Part shown: one piece after another, positions 1 to 8,183 of the stretch | Layout: each line of letters begins with the position of its first letter | How positions within the stretch are numbered: the first letter of the stretch is position 1 | NCBI RefSeq assembly: GCF_003233655.1 | Contig: NZ_CP029829.1 | Location: 630,978-694,977 of the forward strand | Reading direction: 5' to 3' | DNA: 64,000 nt | Source of the DNA: Azospirillum ramasamyi | GTDB taxonomy: Bacteria; Pseudomonadota; Alphaproteobacteria; Azospirillales; Azospirillaceae | Notes under the pieces: model-generated | What the model was told of the DNA's origin: nothing | The model's database searches: none | Seen by the model: the letters and a program-made list of their open reading frames with translations, nothing else | Translations under genes and position numbers: made by a program

Positions 1-1
1 C

Positions 2-1012
2 GCGCTGGTGGCGCAGGGGCTGAAGGTGATGGCGCGGCGCGCCAATCCCGGCCTCGCCGCCCTGTCCGACGTGGCGGGGGTGAAGGAGAAGCCCGACGCC
101 TACCATGCCGGCTACGTCCTCGGCCCCCGCGTCAACGCCGGCGGCCGGGTGGGGGCGTCCGACCTCGGCGCCCGCCTGCTCTCCACCGACGATCCGGTCG
201 AGGCGATGGAACTCGCCCAGCGCCTGGAGGGCCATAATGCCGAGCGCCGCGCCGTCGAGCAGGCCGTGCTGGAGGAGGCGCTGGAGCGCGTCGCCGCCGA
301 GGCCGGGCGGGAGACCGATCTGGTCTTCGTCACCGGCGTCGGCTGGCATCCCGGCGTCATCGGCATCGTCGCCGCCCGCCTGAAGGAGCGCTACAGCCGC
401 CCGGCCTGTGTCGTCGCCCTGGAGGAAACCGCCGACGGCACCGTCATCGGCAAGGCGTCCGGCCGCTCCGTCCGCGGCGTCGATCTGGGGTCGGCGGTGA
501 TCGCCGCCCGGCAGGAGGGGCTGCTGCTGGCCGGCGGCGGCCACCGCATGGCGGCGGGCTTCACCGTGGCCGGCGACAAGATCGACGCCCTGCGCGATTT
601 CCTGCACAGCCGCATCTCCGAACAGGTCGCCGCCGCGCCGCTGGTGCCGACGCTGGAACTGGACGGCGCCCTGTCGGTCGGCGGCGCCAGCGTCGGGCTG
701 GTGACGATGCTCGACAAGCTCGGCCCCTACGGCACCGGCAATTCGGAGCCCCGTTTCGCCATCGCCGACGCCCGCGTGGTGCGCGCCGACGTGGTGGGGG
801 CAAACCATGTCCGCTGCATCCTGCAGGGCAACGACGGCGCCCGGCTGAAGGCCATCGCCTTCCGCGCGCTCGACAGCGACATGGGGCAGGCTTTGCTGAC
901 CGGCCGCGGCACGCCCTTCCACCTCGCCGGGGTGCTGCGCATCGACCGCTGGAACGGTTCGGAAGGCGTCCAACTGCTGATCGACGACGCCGCGCCCGCG
1001 CGCTCGGCGTAA
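2..1012 (+). CDS. recJ: Single-stranded-DNA exonuclease RecJ, C-terminal part
   Basis: Cytoplasmic 5'-3' exonuclease of single-stranded DNA, used in RecF-pathway recombination and in mismatch and base-excision repair. The gene starts left of the window; 336 residues are visible. The GPRVNAGGRVG motif near visible residue 41 belongs to the end of the DHH phosphoesterase core. The DHHA1 domain follows with the diagnostic GGGHRMAAGFT near residue 177, and the rest fits the RecJ OB-type nucleic-acid binding domain. The DHH catalytic aspartates themselves are off the window. The stop is TAA and no hairpin terminator follows closely; a tRNA gene with its own promoter comes next. Identification is firm from the DHHA1 signature. 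Confidence 0.93.
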   Translation, partial: ALVAQGLKVMARRANPGLAALSDVAGVKEKPDAYHAGYVLGPRVNAGGRVGASDLGARLLSTDDPVEAMELAQRLEGHNAERRAVEQAVLEEALERVAAEAGRETDLVFVTGVGWHPGVIGIVAARLKERYSRPACVVALEETADGTVIGKASGRSVRGVDLGSAVIAARQEGLLLAGGGHRMAAGFTVAGDKIDALRDFLHSRISEQVAAAPLVPTLELDGALSVGGASVGLVTMLDKLGPYGTGNSEPRFAIADARVVRADVVGANHVRCILQGNDGARLKAIAFRALDSDMGQALLTGRGTPFHLAGVLRIDRWNGSEGVQLLIDDAAPARSA

Positions 1013-1072
1013 CGGCTTGCGGAGAGTTGGCGGGGAAGGGCGCAAAAAGTATCGGAGGATGCAAAAAAGCGC

Positions 1073-1101
1073 TTGCGCTCACGGCCTCCGATCTTTAGAA
1101 A
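1073..1101 (+). promoter_or_regulatory. Possible promoter of tRNA-Glu
   Basis: TTGCGC at 1073-1078 and TAGAAA at 1096-1101 are separated by 17 bases and sit about 20 bases before the mature tRNA 5' end. This is a reasonable sigma-70-type match for a stable RNA promoter in an alphaproteobacterium, but it is a pattern match only. Confidence 0.4.
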
Positions 1102-1120
1102 CCGCGTCACCGCGAACGAC

Positions 1121-1196
<76 letters not shown>

Positions 1197-1215
1197 CTCT
1201 CTCGGTTCGATGACT

Positions 1216-1248
1216 TAAGCCCCGCCTTGTGCGGGGCTTAGTCGTTTT
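1216..1248 (+). terminator. Rho-independent terminator of tRNA-Glu
   Basis: TAAGCCCCGC (1216-1225) pairs with GCGGGGCTTA (1231-1240) around the loop CTTGT, and a TTTT run follows at 1245-1248. It lies 20 bases after the tRNA CCA end, so it very probably ends the tRNA transcript. Confidence 0.85.
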
Positions 1249-1293
1249 AGGTCGATGTCTTGACAAGATGTCTCCCGTGGAAGACATTCTCTC

Positions 1294-1583
1294 ATGATTG
1301 AATTCCGCCAGACCGACCGCTTCGCCGCCTGGATAGAGAGCTTGCGGGACGATCGAGCGCGGATGCGGATCGAAGTGCGCATCCGTCGCCTTCAGCTTGG
1401 CAATCCTGGTGACACGAAGCCGGTGGGCGAGGACGTCAGTGAGCTGCACATCGGTACGGCCCCGGATACCGCGTCTACTTCATCCAGCGTGGCGACACGC
1501 TGATTGTGCTGTTGGCCGGCGGAGACAAGCGGTCGCAGGATCGGGACATCGCCGCCGCCATCGCGCTGGCGCGGGATCTTTGA
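1294..1583 (+). pseudogene. RelE/HigB-family toxin, frameshifted
   Basis: The first frame (ATG 1294) encodes MIEFRQTDRFAAWIESLRDD and on to VSELHIG, the start of a Gp49/RelE-ParE type toxin of HigBA-like modules. After GG at 1453-1454 the family's conserved continuation ([15 protein letters not shown], then [10 protein letters not shown], and an end at IALARDL) is found in the next frame, from TAC 1455 to TGA 1581. Restoring one base near 1453 joins the two into a normal toxin of about 96 residues. As written, the first frame runs into unrelated residues and stops at 1503. The gene is therefore inactivated, phase-shifted by a real mutation, or affected by a sequencing error. The antitoxin gene starts 27 bases downstream. 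Confidence 0.75.
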
Positions 1584-1610
1584 GCGCACACCCTGGTGAA
1601 GGAGGGGAGC

Positions 1611-1895
1611 ATGGCTAGAACCGAAACCCGTTCCTGGGACATCGTCGACAGCCTGAACAGCGACGAGCGCATCGCCGCCTATCTGGACGCGGCGCTGGAG
1701 GACGGCGATCCGCAGCTCATCCTGGCGGCGCTCGGTGATATCGCCCGCGCCAAGGGGATGACGGAGGTCGCCCGCAACGCAGGACTCGGTCGGCAAAGCC
1801 TCTACAAGGCTCTGTCATCGGAAGGAAACCCGGAATTCGCGACCGTCCTGAAAGTTATCAAGTCCCTCGGACTTCGCCTGACTGTCAGCCCATGA
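1611..1895 (+). CDS. HigA-like addiction-module antidote, XRE-type
   Basis: A 94-residue protein of the putative addiction-module antidote family. The C-terminal half forms a helix-turn-helix (GMTEVARNAGLGRQSLYKAL), followed by the characteristic tail ATVLKVIKSLGLRLTV. In intact pairs it binds and neutralises the upstream RelE/HigB toxin and represses the shared promoter. The start is set at ATG 1611 because GGAGGGG lies just before it; the earlier in-frame GTG at 1596 would place that ribosome-binding site inside the gene. It follows the toxin in HigBA order. With the toxin frameshifted, it may now be only a residual antidote or a stand-alone regulator. Confidence 0.85.
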   Translation: MARTETRSWDIVDSLNSDERIAAYLDAALEDGDPQLILAALGDIARAKGMTEVARNAGLGRQSLYKALSSEGNPEFATVLKVIKSLGLRLTVSP

Positions 1896-1950
1896 TGGGT
1901 TGTTCGCCGCCTTCCGACCTTCCGTTCATCTGCACCGGCCCGCAACTGAC

Positions 1951-2955
1951 ATGACCAGTTCCGCCACCATCCCCCTCAGCGTCGCCCCGATGATGGACTG
2001 GACCGACCGGCATTGCCGGTACTTCCACCGTCTGCTGTCGCGCTCGACCCTGCTCTACACCGAGATGGTGACCACCGGCGCCGTGCTGCATGGCGACCGC
2101 GAGCGGCTGCTGGGCTTCGACGCGGCGGAACATCCGGTGGCGCTTCAGCTCGGAGGCTCCGACCCGGCGGACCTCGCCGCCTGCGCCCGCATCGCCGAGG
2201 AATGGGGCTATGACGAGGTGAACCTGAACGTCGGCTGCCCCAGCAACCGCGTGCAGTCCGGCCGCTTCGGCGCCTGCCTGATGGCGGAGCCCGATCTGGT
2301 GGCGCGGCTGGTCGGCGCCATGCGGGATGCCGTCTCGATCCCCGTCACAGTCAAGTCGCGCATCGCCATCGACGAGATGGAGGAATGGCCGACGCTGGAC
2401 CATTTCATCCGCACCGTCTCCGCCGCCGGCTGCGGCCACTTCATCGTCCATGCCCGCAAGGCCTGGCTGAAGGGTCTCAGCCCCAAGGAGAACCGGGACA
2501 TCCCGCCGCTGCGCTACGATCTCGTCCACCGGCTGAAGGCTGAATACCCGCAGCTGACCATCGCCATCAACGGCGGCATCCGCACGCTGGACGAGGCCGA
2601 GGAGCATCTGGCCAAGGTCGACAGCGTGATGATCGGCCGCGCCGCCTACGAGACGCCCTATCTGCTGGCCGATGCCGACCGCCGCCTGATGGGGGGAGAG
2701 CCCGGCCCCGACCGCCATGCGGTGATCGAGGCCATGCTGCCCTACATCGAGGCGCGCAGGACGCTGGGCACGCCGCTGTCGGCCATCACCCGTCACATGC
2801 TGGGTCTGTTCCAGGGACTGCCCGGCGCCCGTGCCTACCGCCGTCACATCGCCGAGAACGCCCACCGCCCCGGCGCCGGCCCGGAGGTGCTGGAACGCGC
2901 GGCCTCCCTGGTGCGCCGGCGCGGGGCCGACGATGACGTGGAAGAGGCGGCGTGA
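1951..2955 (+). CDS. dusA: tRNA-dihydrouridine(20/20a) synthase DusA
   Basis: FMN enzyme that reduces uridines 20 and 20a in the tRNA D-loop with NADPH. It is 334 residues long. The N-terminal TIM barrel opens with SVAPMMDWTDRHCRYFHR, typical of DusA. The catalytic cysteine sits in NLNVGCPSNRVQSGRFGACL, and FMN-phosphate contacts are expected around AINGGI and VMIGRAAY. A helical tRNA-binding domain fills the C-terminus. ATG 1951 is chosen because the family begins about here; the frame is open further upstream, with alternatives from 1900, but those residues do not resemble the family. A hairpin directly after the stop probably ends the transcript. Confidence 0.93.
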   Translation: MTSSATIPLSVAPMMDWTDRHCRYFHRLLSRSTLLYTEMVTTGAVLHGDRERLLGFDAAEHPVALQLGGSDPADLAACARIAEEWGYDEVNLNVGCPSNRVQSGRFGACLMAEPDLVARLVGAMRDAVSIPVTVKSRIAIDEMEEWPTLDHFIRTVSAAGCGHFIVHARKAWLKGLSPKENRDIPPLRYDLVHRLKAEYPQLTIAINGGIRTLDEAEEHLAKVDSVMIGRAAYETPYLLADADRRLMGGEPGPDRHAVIEAMLPYIEARRTLGTPLSAITRHMLGLFQGLPGARAYRRHIAENAHRPGAGPEVLERAASLVRRRGADDDVEEAA

Positions 2956-2993
2956 TACCGCCGGGCGTAAGTTCTGACTTGCGCCCGGCGGTA
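2956..2993. terminator. Hairpin after dusA
   Basis: A 16-bp inverted repeat (2956-2971 with 2978-2993, one G-U type pair, 6-base loop) begins directly after the dusA stop codon. There is no T-run, so it may be a terminator, an mRNA 3'-end stabiliser, or a member of a palindromic intergenic repeat family. Confidence 0.5.
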
Positions 2994-3302
2994 AGAAGGG
3001 CCGCGACTGCGGCCCCGCAGGGCCATGCCTGCGGAGGCAAGCGGCCGGACGGTCGCGCCCGCCGTCTGAGGGCGGGCGTAAAGCCTGATGGGTCAGGCTT
3101 TACGCTCGATGAATTGAGAGGCTCCGGGCCGGAATGGAACACTGAACGCCCCCCGGAAAACCGTTTCATGCTGTTCCAAACGTTCCATCCGTATTCACCG
3201 GACGGCCTGTCGGAAGGGAATATGCGCCGTGCGTCCCGCACCGCTTGCGTGCGGGCGGGGTCCTCGCTAACTATGCCCACTTCATCGGACGGAGTTTAAG
3301 CG
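2994..3302. other. Intergenic region dusA-thrC
   Basis: About 300 bases with no convincing gene. It holds one further perfect hairpin, annotated separately at 3076-3105. The stretch before thrC (about 3130-3290) is relatively A/T-rich and would be the natural place for its promoter, but I cannot fix -35/-10 boxes. GGAG at about 3292 is a plausible ribosome-binding site for the GTG start of thrC. Confidence 0.5.
3076..3105. repeat. Perfect 13-bp intergenic hairpin
   Basis: GCGTAAAGCCTGA (3076-3088) is followed by a 4-base loop and its exact complement TCAGGCTTTACGC (3093-3105). No T-run follows on either strand. Its left arm shares the GGGCGTAA core with the hairpin at 2956-2993. Confidence 0.7.
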
Positions 3303-4724
3303 GTGCGGTACGTCAGCACGCGGGGCGCGGCCCCGGTCTTGGGTTTCGAGGACGTCCTTCTTGCAGGGCTGGCGCGCGACGGCGGCCTCTATGTGCCGGA
3401 GACCTGGCCGCAGTTCACGGCCGACGACATCCGCGCGATGCGCGGGCTGCCCTACAGCGAGATCGCCGTCCGCGTGATGCTGCCCTTCCTGGGCGGCTCC
3501 ATCGCCGAGGACGAGTTCCGCGCCATCGTCCGCGACGCCTATGTCGGCTTCGACCATGCCGCGGTCACGCCGCTGGTCCAGGTCGATCCGACCACCTGGG
3601 TGCTGGAACTGTTCCACGGCCCGACGCTGGCCTTCAAGGACGTGGCGCTGCAGCTGCTCGGCCGCCTGTTCGACCATGTGCTGGCCAAGCGCGGGCAGCG
3701 GGTGACCATCGTCGGCGCGACCTCCGGCGACACCGGCTCGGCCGCCATCGAGGCCTGCCGCGACCGCCAGAACGTCGACATCTTCATCCTGCACCCGAAG
3801 GGCCGCACCTCCGAGGTGCAGCGCCGGCAGATGACCAGCGTGCTGTCGTCCAACGTCCACAACATCGCGCTGGACGGCACCTTCGACGATTGCCAGGATC
3901 TGGTGAAGGCGATGTTCAACGACGGCGACTTCCGCGACCGGATGGGGCTGTCGGCGGTGAACTCGATCAACTGGGCGCGCATCATGGCCCAGATCGTCTA
4001 TTACTTCACCGCCGCGGTGGCGCTGGGCGCTCCCGACCGCAAGCTCGCCTTCACCGTGCCCACCGGCAATTTCGGCAACGTCTATGCCGCCTACGGCGCC
4101 CGCGCCATGGGGCTGCCGGTGGAGACGCTGGTGGTCGGCTCCAACAGCAACGACATTTTGGCGCGCTTTTTCGCCAGTGGGAGCATGGTCGCGGCGCCGG
4201 TCGTGCCTACCTTGTCTCCCAGCATGGACATCCAGATCTCCTCCAACTTCGAACGGCTGCTGTTCGACCTGCTCGACCGCGACGGCGCCGCGGTGACGGA
4301 GGCGCTGAACCGCTTCCGCGCCGAGGGCAAATTCGCGGTGACCGACGCCCAGCTCGCCCGTGCGCTGGCCATCTTCTCCGGCCACCGGGTGGACGAGGCC
4401 GCGACCATGGCGACCATCGCCGAGGTCTGGAAGGACAGCCTCTATCTGCTCGATCCGCATACGGCGGTCGGCATCGGCGCGGCCAAGGCGGCGGTCGCGG
4501 CCGGCCGGGTCGATCCGTCCGTTCCGATGGTGGTTCTCGCCACCGCCCATCCCGCCAAGTTCCCCGACGCGGTGGAAAAGGCGACCGGCCGCCGGCCGGA
4601 GCTGCCGCCGCGCCTGTCCGATCTTTATGTACGCGAGGAGCGCCTGTCCGAACTGCCGAACGATCTGGCGGCGGTCCAGGACTTCGTCACCGCGCGCGCC
4701 CGCGCCGCCCAGGAGGCCGCATGA
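3303..4724 (+). CDS. thrC: Threonine synthase
   Basis: PLP enzyme converting O-phosphohomoserine to threonine, the last step of threonine synthesis. It is 473 residues, close to the usual length of the long (E. coli-type) class. It starts with the family's MRYVSTRG, has the PLP-lysine motif HGPTLAFKDVALQ (Lys112), and carries GATSGDTGSAAIE and the phosphate-binding PTGNFGN region. The start codon is GTG at 3303. Its stop codon overlaps the ATG of the next gene (ATGA at 4721-4724), so the two are translationally coupled. This pairing of thrC with an M16 peptidase gene is familiar in alphaproteobacteria. Confidence 0.96.
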   Translation: MRYVSTRGAAPVLGFEDVLLAGLARDGGLYVPETWPQFTADDIRAMRGLPYSEIAVRVMLPFLGGSIAEDEFRAIVRDAYVGFDHAAVTPLVQVDPTTWVLELFHGPTLAFKDVALQLLGRLFDHVLAKRGQRVTIVGATSGDTGSAAIEACRDRQNVDIFILHPKGRTSEVQRRQMTSVLSSNVHNIALDGTFDDCQDLVKAMFNDGDFRDRMGLSAVNSINWARIMAQIVYYFTAAVALGAPDRKLAFTVPTGNFGNVYAAYGARAMGLPVETLVVGSNSNDILARFFASGSMVAAPVVPTLSPSMDIQISSNFERLLFDLLDRDGAAVTEALNRFRAEGKFAVTDAQLARALAIFSGHRVDEAATMATIAEVWKDSLYLLDPHTAVGIGAAKAAVAAGRVDPSVPMVVLATAHPAKFPDAVEKATGRRPELPPRLSDLYVREERLSELPNDLAAVQDFVTARARAAQEAA

Positions 4725-5980
4725 GTTCCATTCGTGTGACGACGTTGCCCAACGGGCTTCGCGTCGCGACCGACACAATGCCCGACGTGCAGTCCGTTTC
4801 GCTCGGCTGCTGGGTCGGGGTTGGCACCCGCAACGAGGCGGCGAGCGTCAACGGCGTCGCCCACCTCGTCGAGCATATGCTGTTCAAGGGCACCCGCCGC
4901 CGGTCCGCCTTCCGCATCTCCGAAGAGATCGAGAATGTCGGCGGGCAGCTGAACGCCTACACCACCCGCGAGCAGACCGCCTATTACGCCAAGGTCCTGC
5001 ACGAGGATGCGCCGCTGGCGCTCGACATCCTGTCCGACATGATCCAGCACTCCACGCTGGACGCCGAGGAGCTGGTGCGCGAGCGCACGGTGGTTCTGCA
5101 GGAGATCGGCCAGAGCGCCGACACGCCCGACGACATCATCTTCGACCATTTCCAGTCCACCGCCTATCCGGGCCAGGCCATCGGCCGTCCGGTGCTGGGC
5201 TCGGCCGAGATCGTCGGCGCGCTGCCGCGCGAGGCGCTGGTCGACTACATCGCCGGCCATTACGGCGCCCCGGGCATGGTGCTGAGCGCCGCCGGCCGGA
5301 TCGAGCACGACCGCATGGTCGATCTCGCATTCGAGGCGTTCGGCGACCTGCCGAGCGGCGCCCCGGCCAAGCCGGAGCCGGCCCGCTACGCCGGCGGCGA
5401 CTACCGCGAGGAACGCGACCTGGAGCAGATGCACCTCGTGCTCGGCTTCGACGGGGTGGGGGTTCACGATCCCGACTTCTTCGCCCATTCGGTGCTCTCC
5501 ACACTGCTGGGCGGCGGCATGTCGTCCCGCCTGTTCCAGGAGGTGCGGGAGAAGCGCGGTCTGGTCTACTCCATCTACACCTTCACCGGCGGCTACCATG
5601 ACGGCGGGCTGTTCGGCGTCTATGCCGGCACCGGCGAGGACGAGGTGGCGGAACTGGTCCCCGTCGTCTGCGACGAGATCGCCAAAGTCGGCGCCGACGT
5701 CACCGAGGACGAGGTCGCCCGCGCCCGCGCCCAGTTGAAGGCCGGGACCCTGATGGCGCTGGAAAGCACCATGTCGCGCTGCGAGCAGTTGGGTCAGCAG
5801 ATCCTGATCTACGACCGCCCGGTTCCGGTGGAGGAGATCGTGGCGAAGATCGACGGCGTGGACCGCGACGCCGTGGTCAAGGCGGCGAGCCGCCTGCGCG
5901 CCAGCCGTCCGACCGTTGCGGCCCTCGGGCCCATCGCCAAGCTGGAAAGCTACGACCGCATCGCGGAGCGTCTCGCCTGA
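4721..5980 (+). CDS. M16 family zinc peptidase (processing-peptidase-like)
   Basis: A 419-residue insulinase/pitrilysin-family peptidase related to mitochondrial processing peptidase beta. The inverted zinc motif HxxEH is at residues 48-52 (HLVEH), and the downstream helix with the third zinc ligand follows (region LNAYTTREQTAYYAKVLHED to RERTVVLQE). The C-terminal M16 domain carries the GGGMSSRLFQEVREKRGLVYSI signature. No signal peptide is seen, so cytoplasmic action on peptides is likely. It is translationally coupled to thrC, although no link between peptidase and threonine synthesis is known to me. Family assignment is firm; the substrate is unknown. Confidence 0.92.
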   Translation: MSSIRVTTLPNGLRVATDTMPDVQSVSLGCWVGVGTRNEAASVNGVAHLVEHMLFKGTRRRSAFRISEEIENVGGQLNAYTTREQTAYYAKVLHEDAPLALDILSDMIQHSTLDAEELVRERTVVLQEIGQSADTPDDIIFDHFQSTAYPGQAIGRPVLGSAEIVGALPREALVDYIAGHYGAPGMVLSAAGRIEHDRMVDLAFEAFGDLPSGAPAKPEPARYAGGDYREERDLEQMHLVLGFDGVGVHDPDFFAHSVLSTLLGGGMSSRLFQEVREKRGLVYSIYTFTGGYHDGGLFGVYAGTGEDEVAELVPVVCDEIAKVGADVTEDEVARARAQLKAGTLMALESTMSRCEQLGQQILIYDRPVPVEEIVAKIDGVDRDAVVKAASRLRASRPTVAALGPIAKLESYDRIAERLA

Positions 5981-6024
5981 CGATGAAGACGGTGGCCGCA
6001 TCCCCCTTTCCCCCACAGCTTTCC

Positions 6025-6047
6025 CCCTCTCCCTCGCGGGGAGAGGG
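6025..6047. repeat. CCCTC-type palindromic repeat, solo copy
   Basis: CCCTCTCCC (6025-6033) pairs with GGGAGAGGG (6039-6047) around TCGCG. This is one of several similar hairpins in the window (13287-13352, 28218-28274, 28685-28731, 43716-43740). It lies between the M16 peptidase and the acetyltransferase. Confidence 0.75.
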
Positions 6048-6131
6048 TCGGGGCGGGGGGGATGCATCGCGTGGATGGTCCGGGATGCCAATGCCCCTTC
6101 GCTTGGATGGAAGAGGGAAGGGGCCGCAATC

Positions 6132-6722
6132 ATGATCCGCCTTCTCGGCAGCGGTCTCATCAGCCCCCCCGCGGTCCGGCTCGACGGTCCGCGATGCTAT
6201 GTCCGGCCGCCGCTGCCGCGCGACTGGCGGGAATGGGCGGATCTCCGTGCCGCCTCGCGCGACTTCCTCACCCCGTGGGAACCCACCTGGCCGACCGACG
6301 CCCTGACGCGGGCCGCCTTTTCACGCCGGCTGCGGCGGCAGGCGCAGGAATGGCGGGACGATCTCGGCTACAGCTTCCTGATCTTCGACCGGGGAACCGA
6401 CGCCCTGGTCGGCGGGCTCGGCCTCACCAACATCCGGCGCGGCGTGGCCCAGATGGGGACGCTCGGCTATTGGGCCGGCCAGCCCTATGCCCGCAACGGC
6501 TATGTGTCCGCCGCCACCCGGCTGGTTCTGGAATTCGCGTTCGGTCAGCTCGGCCTGCACCGGATCGAGGCTGCCTGCCTGCCGACCAACCTGCCGAGCC
6601 GCGGGCTGCTGGAAAAGGTCGGCTTCACCCACGAAGGCTATGCCCGCGGCTATCTGCGCATCGACGGCGCATGGCGCGACCATGTCCTCTACGCCATCCT
6701 GCGCGAGGAATGGAAGGGCTGA
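6132..6722 (+). CDS. GNAT N-acetyltransferase, RimJ/RimL type
   Basis: A 196-residue GCN5-related acetyltransferase close to the RimJ/RimL group, which acetylate alpha-amino groups of ribosomal proteins. Visible features are the N-terminal strand YVRPPLPRDWREWADLR, the central sheet GGLGLTNIRRGVAQMGTLGY, the acetyl-CoA loop region GQPYARNGYVSAATRLVLEF and the C-terminal GLLEKVGFTHEGYARGYL. ATG 6132 follows a purine-rich GGAAGGGG stretch; longer in-frame extensions would read through a palindromic repeat and are unlikely. The actual acceptor could be another protein or a small molecule. Confidence 0.87.
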   Translation: MIRLLGSGLISPPAVRLDGPRCYVRPPLPRDWREWADLRAASRDFLTPWEPTWPTDALTRAAFSRRLRRQAQEWRDDLGYSFLIFDRGTDALVGGLGLTNIRRGVAQMGTLGYWAGQPYARNGYVSAATRLVLEFAFGQLGLHRIEAACLPTNLPSRGLLEKVGFTHEGYARGYLRIDGAWRDHVLYAILREEWKG

Positions 6723-6751
6723 CCCCTCCGGTCCTTATCGCCCTCGGGTCC

Positions 6752-8146
6752 TTATCGCTGGTCCAGCTTGATCTCGATCCGGCGGTTCTTCGCCAGCGCC
6801 TCGTCCGAAGTGCCGGAGTCGATGGGCTGGAACTCGCCGAAGGCCGCCGCGGCGAGCCGTTCCGCCGGGATGCCCTGGTCGATCAGGAATCTCACCACCG
6901 ACAGCGCACGCGCCGACGACAATTCCCAGTTGGAGGCGAACTGGAAGCGCACCGGCTTGATGTCGGTGTGGCCGTCCACCCGCAGCACCCAATTGATGTC
7001 GGGCGGGATCGCCTTGCCGATCTCGATCAGCGTGCGGGCAAGCTCGGCCAGACGCTGCTTGCCGGCTTCCTCCAGCGTCGCCGAGCCCGACGGGAACAGC
7101 AGTTCCGACTGGAAGACGAAGCGGTCGCCGACGATCCGCACGTCCGGCCGGCTGCCCAGCGCCTCGCGGACCCGGCCGAAGAACTCCGACCGGTAGCGGG
7201 CGAGGTCCTGGACCTTGGCGGCGAGCGCCTGATTGAGCCGGGCGCCCAGTTCCGCGATCTGCACCTTCTGCTCGGCCGATGCCTTCTCCGACGCCTCCAG
7301 CGCCGCCCCGATGCGGGCAAGCTGGTCGCGCAAGGCCAGAAGCTGCTGGTTCAGCAGGTCGATCTGCTGCTTGCTTCGGCTGCCCTCGGCCTGTTCGCCG
7401 GTCAGCGAGGCCATGAGGTCGCGGATGCGCAGATCGCGCTGCGCCAGATCCTTCTCCGCCTGGGTCCGGCTGTCGGTCAGCTGCGATTCGAGCGATTTCA
7501 GACGGATGTCGCGCTGATCGATCTCCTTCTGCGCCAGCATCGTCTTCTCGGCGGCCGAGGCCAGTTCCGTCTCCAGCTCCTTCGTCCGGTCGCGGGTGGT
7601 GCCGAGCTCGGCCAGCAGGGCCTGACGCTGCCGCTCTGTCAACTCGGTCGCAGCCACGGCGGCGGCCAGTTCGCCTTCCAATTTCTGCCGGGCGTCGCGC
7701 AGGGCCTTGATATCGGCCTGCAGGCTGAGGATTTCCTTCAGCTTCAGATCCAGCGCCTCGCGGTCGACCCGGACGCTGCGCTGCAATTCCTCCAGCGTGC
7801 GGACGGTGCGGTCGCGCTCCTCCTGCAACTGGCTCAGCGACAGGGTCATGTCGTCGCGGGCGGCGACGGAAGTCTGCAGCTCGGTCGACAGCTGGGTGAT
7901 GTTGACCCGGAGATCGGCATTCGCCTCCCGCTCCATCGCCAGCAGGTCGTTCATCTCCGCGATCTTGCGGTTGAGGGTCGTCAGCTGCTCGTCACGGCCG
8001 GTCAGCGCGGTGGCGAGGTAGAACTGGGTGACGATGAAGACCATCAGCAGGAAGATGACGACCATCACCAGGGAAGACAGGGCGTCGACCCAGCCGGGCC
8101 AGGCGCTGGCGTCGCGATGGCCGTTGCGGCGGCTGATGCTGGCCAT
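6752..8146 (-). CDS. MotB-like inner-membrane protein with long coiled coil and OmpA domain
   Basis: A 464-residue envelope protein. A single membrane helix lies at about residues 24-44 and is preceded by an aspartate (Asp21 in GWVDALSS), the position of the proton-binding aspartate of MotB. Residues about 50-300 are a long heptad-rich coiled coil. The C-terminal third is an OmpA/MotB peptidoglycan-binding domain (VLRVDGHTDIKPV, NWELSSARALSVVRFL, AKNRRIEIKL). It starts 37 bases after the MotA/ExbB-like gene and surely works with it as the stator partner of a proton-driven complex anchored to the cell wall. It is not a standard flagellar MotB, because the coiled coil is far too long. ATG 8146 is chosen since upstream residues are not protein-like. 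Confidence 0.85.
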   Translation of the reverse strand: MASISRRNGHRDASAWPGWVDALSSLVMVVIFLLMVFIVTQFYLATALTGRDEQLTTLNRKIAEMNDLLAMEREANADLRVNITQLSTELQTSVAARDDMTLSLSQLQEERDRTVRTLEELQRSVRVDREALDLKLKEILSLQADIKALRDARQKLEGELAAAVAATELTERQRQALLAELGTTRDRTKELETELASAAEKTMLAQKEIDQRDIRLKSLESQLTDSRTQAEKDLAQRDLRIRDLMASLTGEQAEGSRSKQQIDLLNQQLLALRDQLARIGAALEASEKASAEQKVQIAELGARLNQALAAKVQDLARYRSEFFGRVREALGSRPDVRIVGDRFVFQSELLFPSGSATLEEAGKQRLAELARTLIEIGKAIPPDINWVLRVDGHTDIKPVRFQFASNWELSSARALSVVRFLIDQGIPAERLAAAAFGEFQPIDSGTSDEALAKNRRIEIKLDQR

Positions 8147-8183
8147 GGGTGCTCCGGGCGTTGGGCCTTGGGTGTTCCGGGTA

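Noticed and set aside
3282..4778. Long antisense open frame (498 codons) opposite thrC
   Set aside because: High GC keeps antisense frames open; the translation is rich in R, G, H and Q and has no domain, while the plus strand encodes a textbook threonine synthase.
3245..5980. 911-codon frame apparently fusing unknown sequence to the M16 peptidase
   Set aside because: The N-terminal half is the second frame of thrC; the peptidase starts at ATG 4721.
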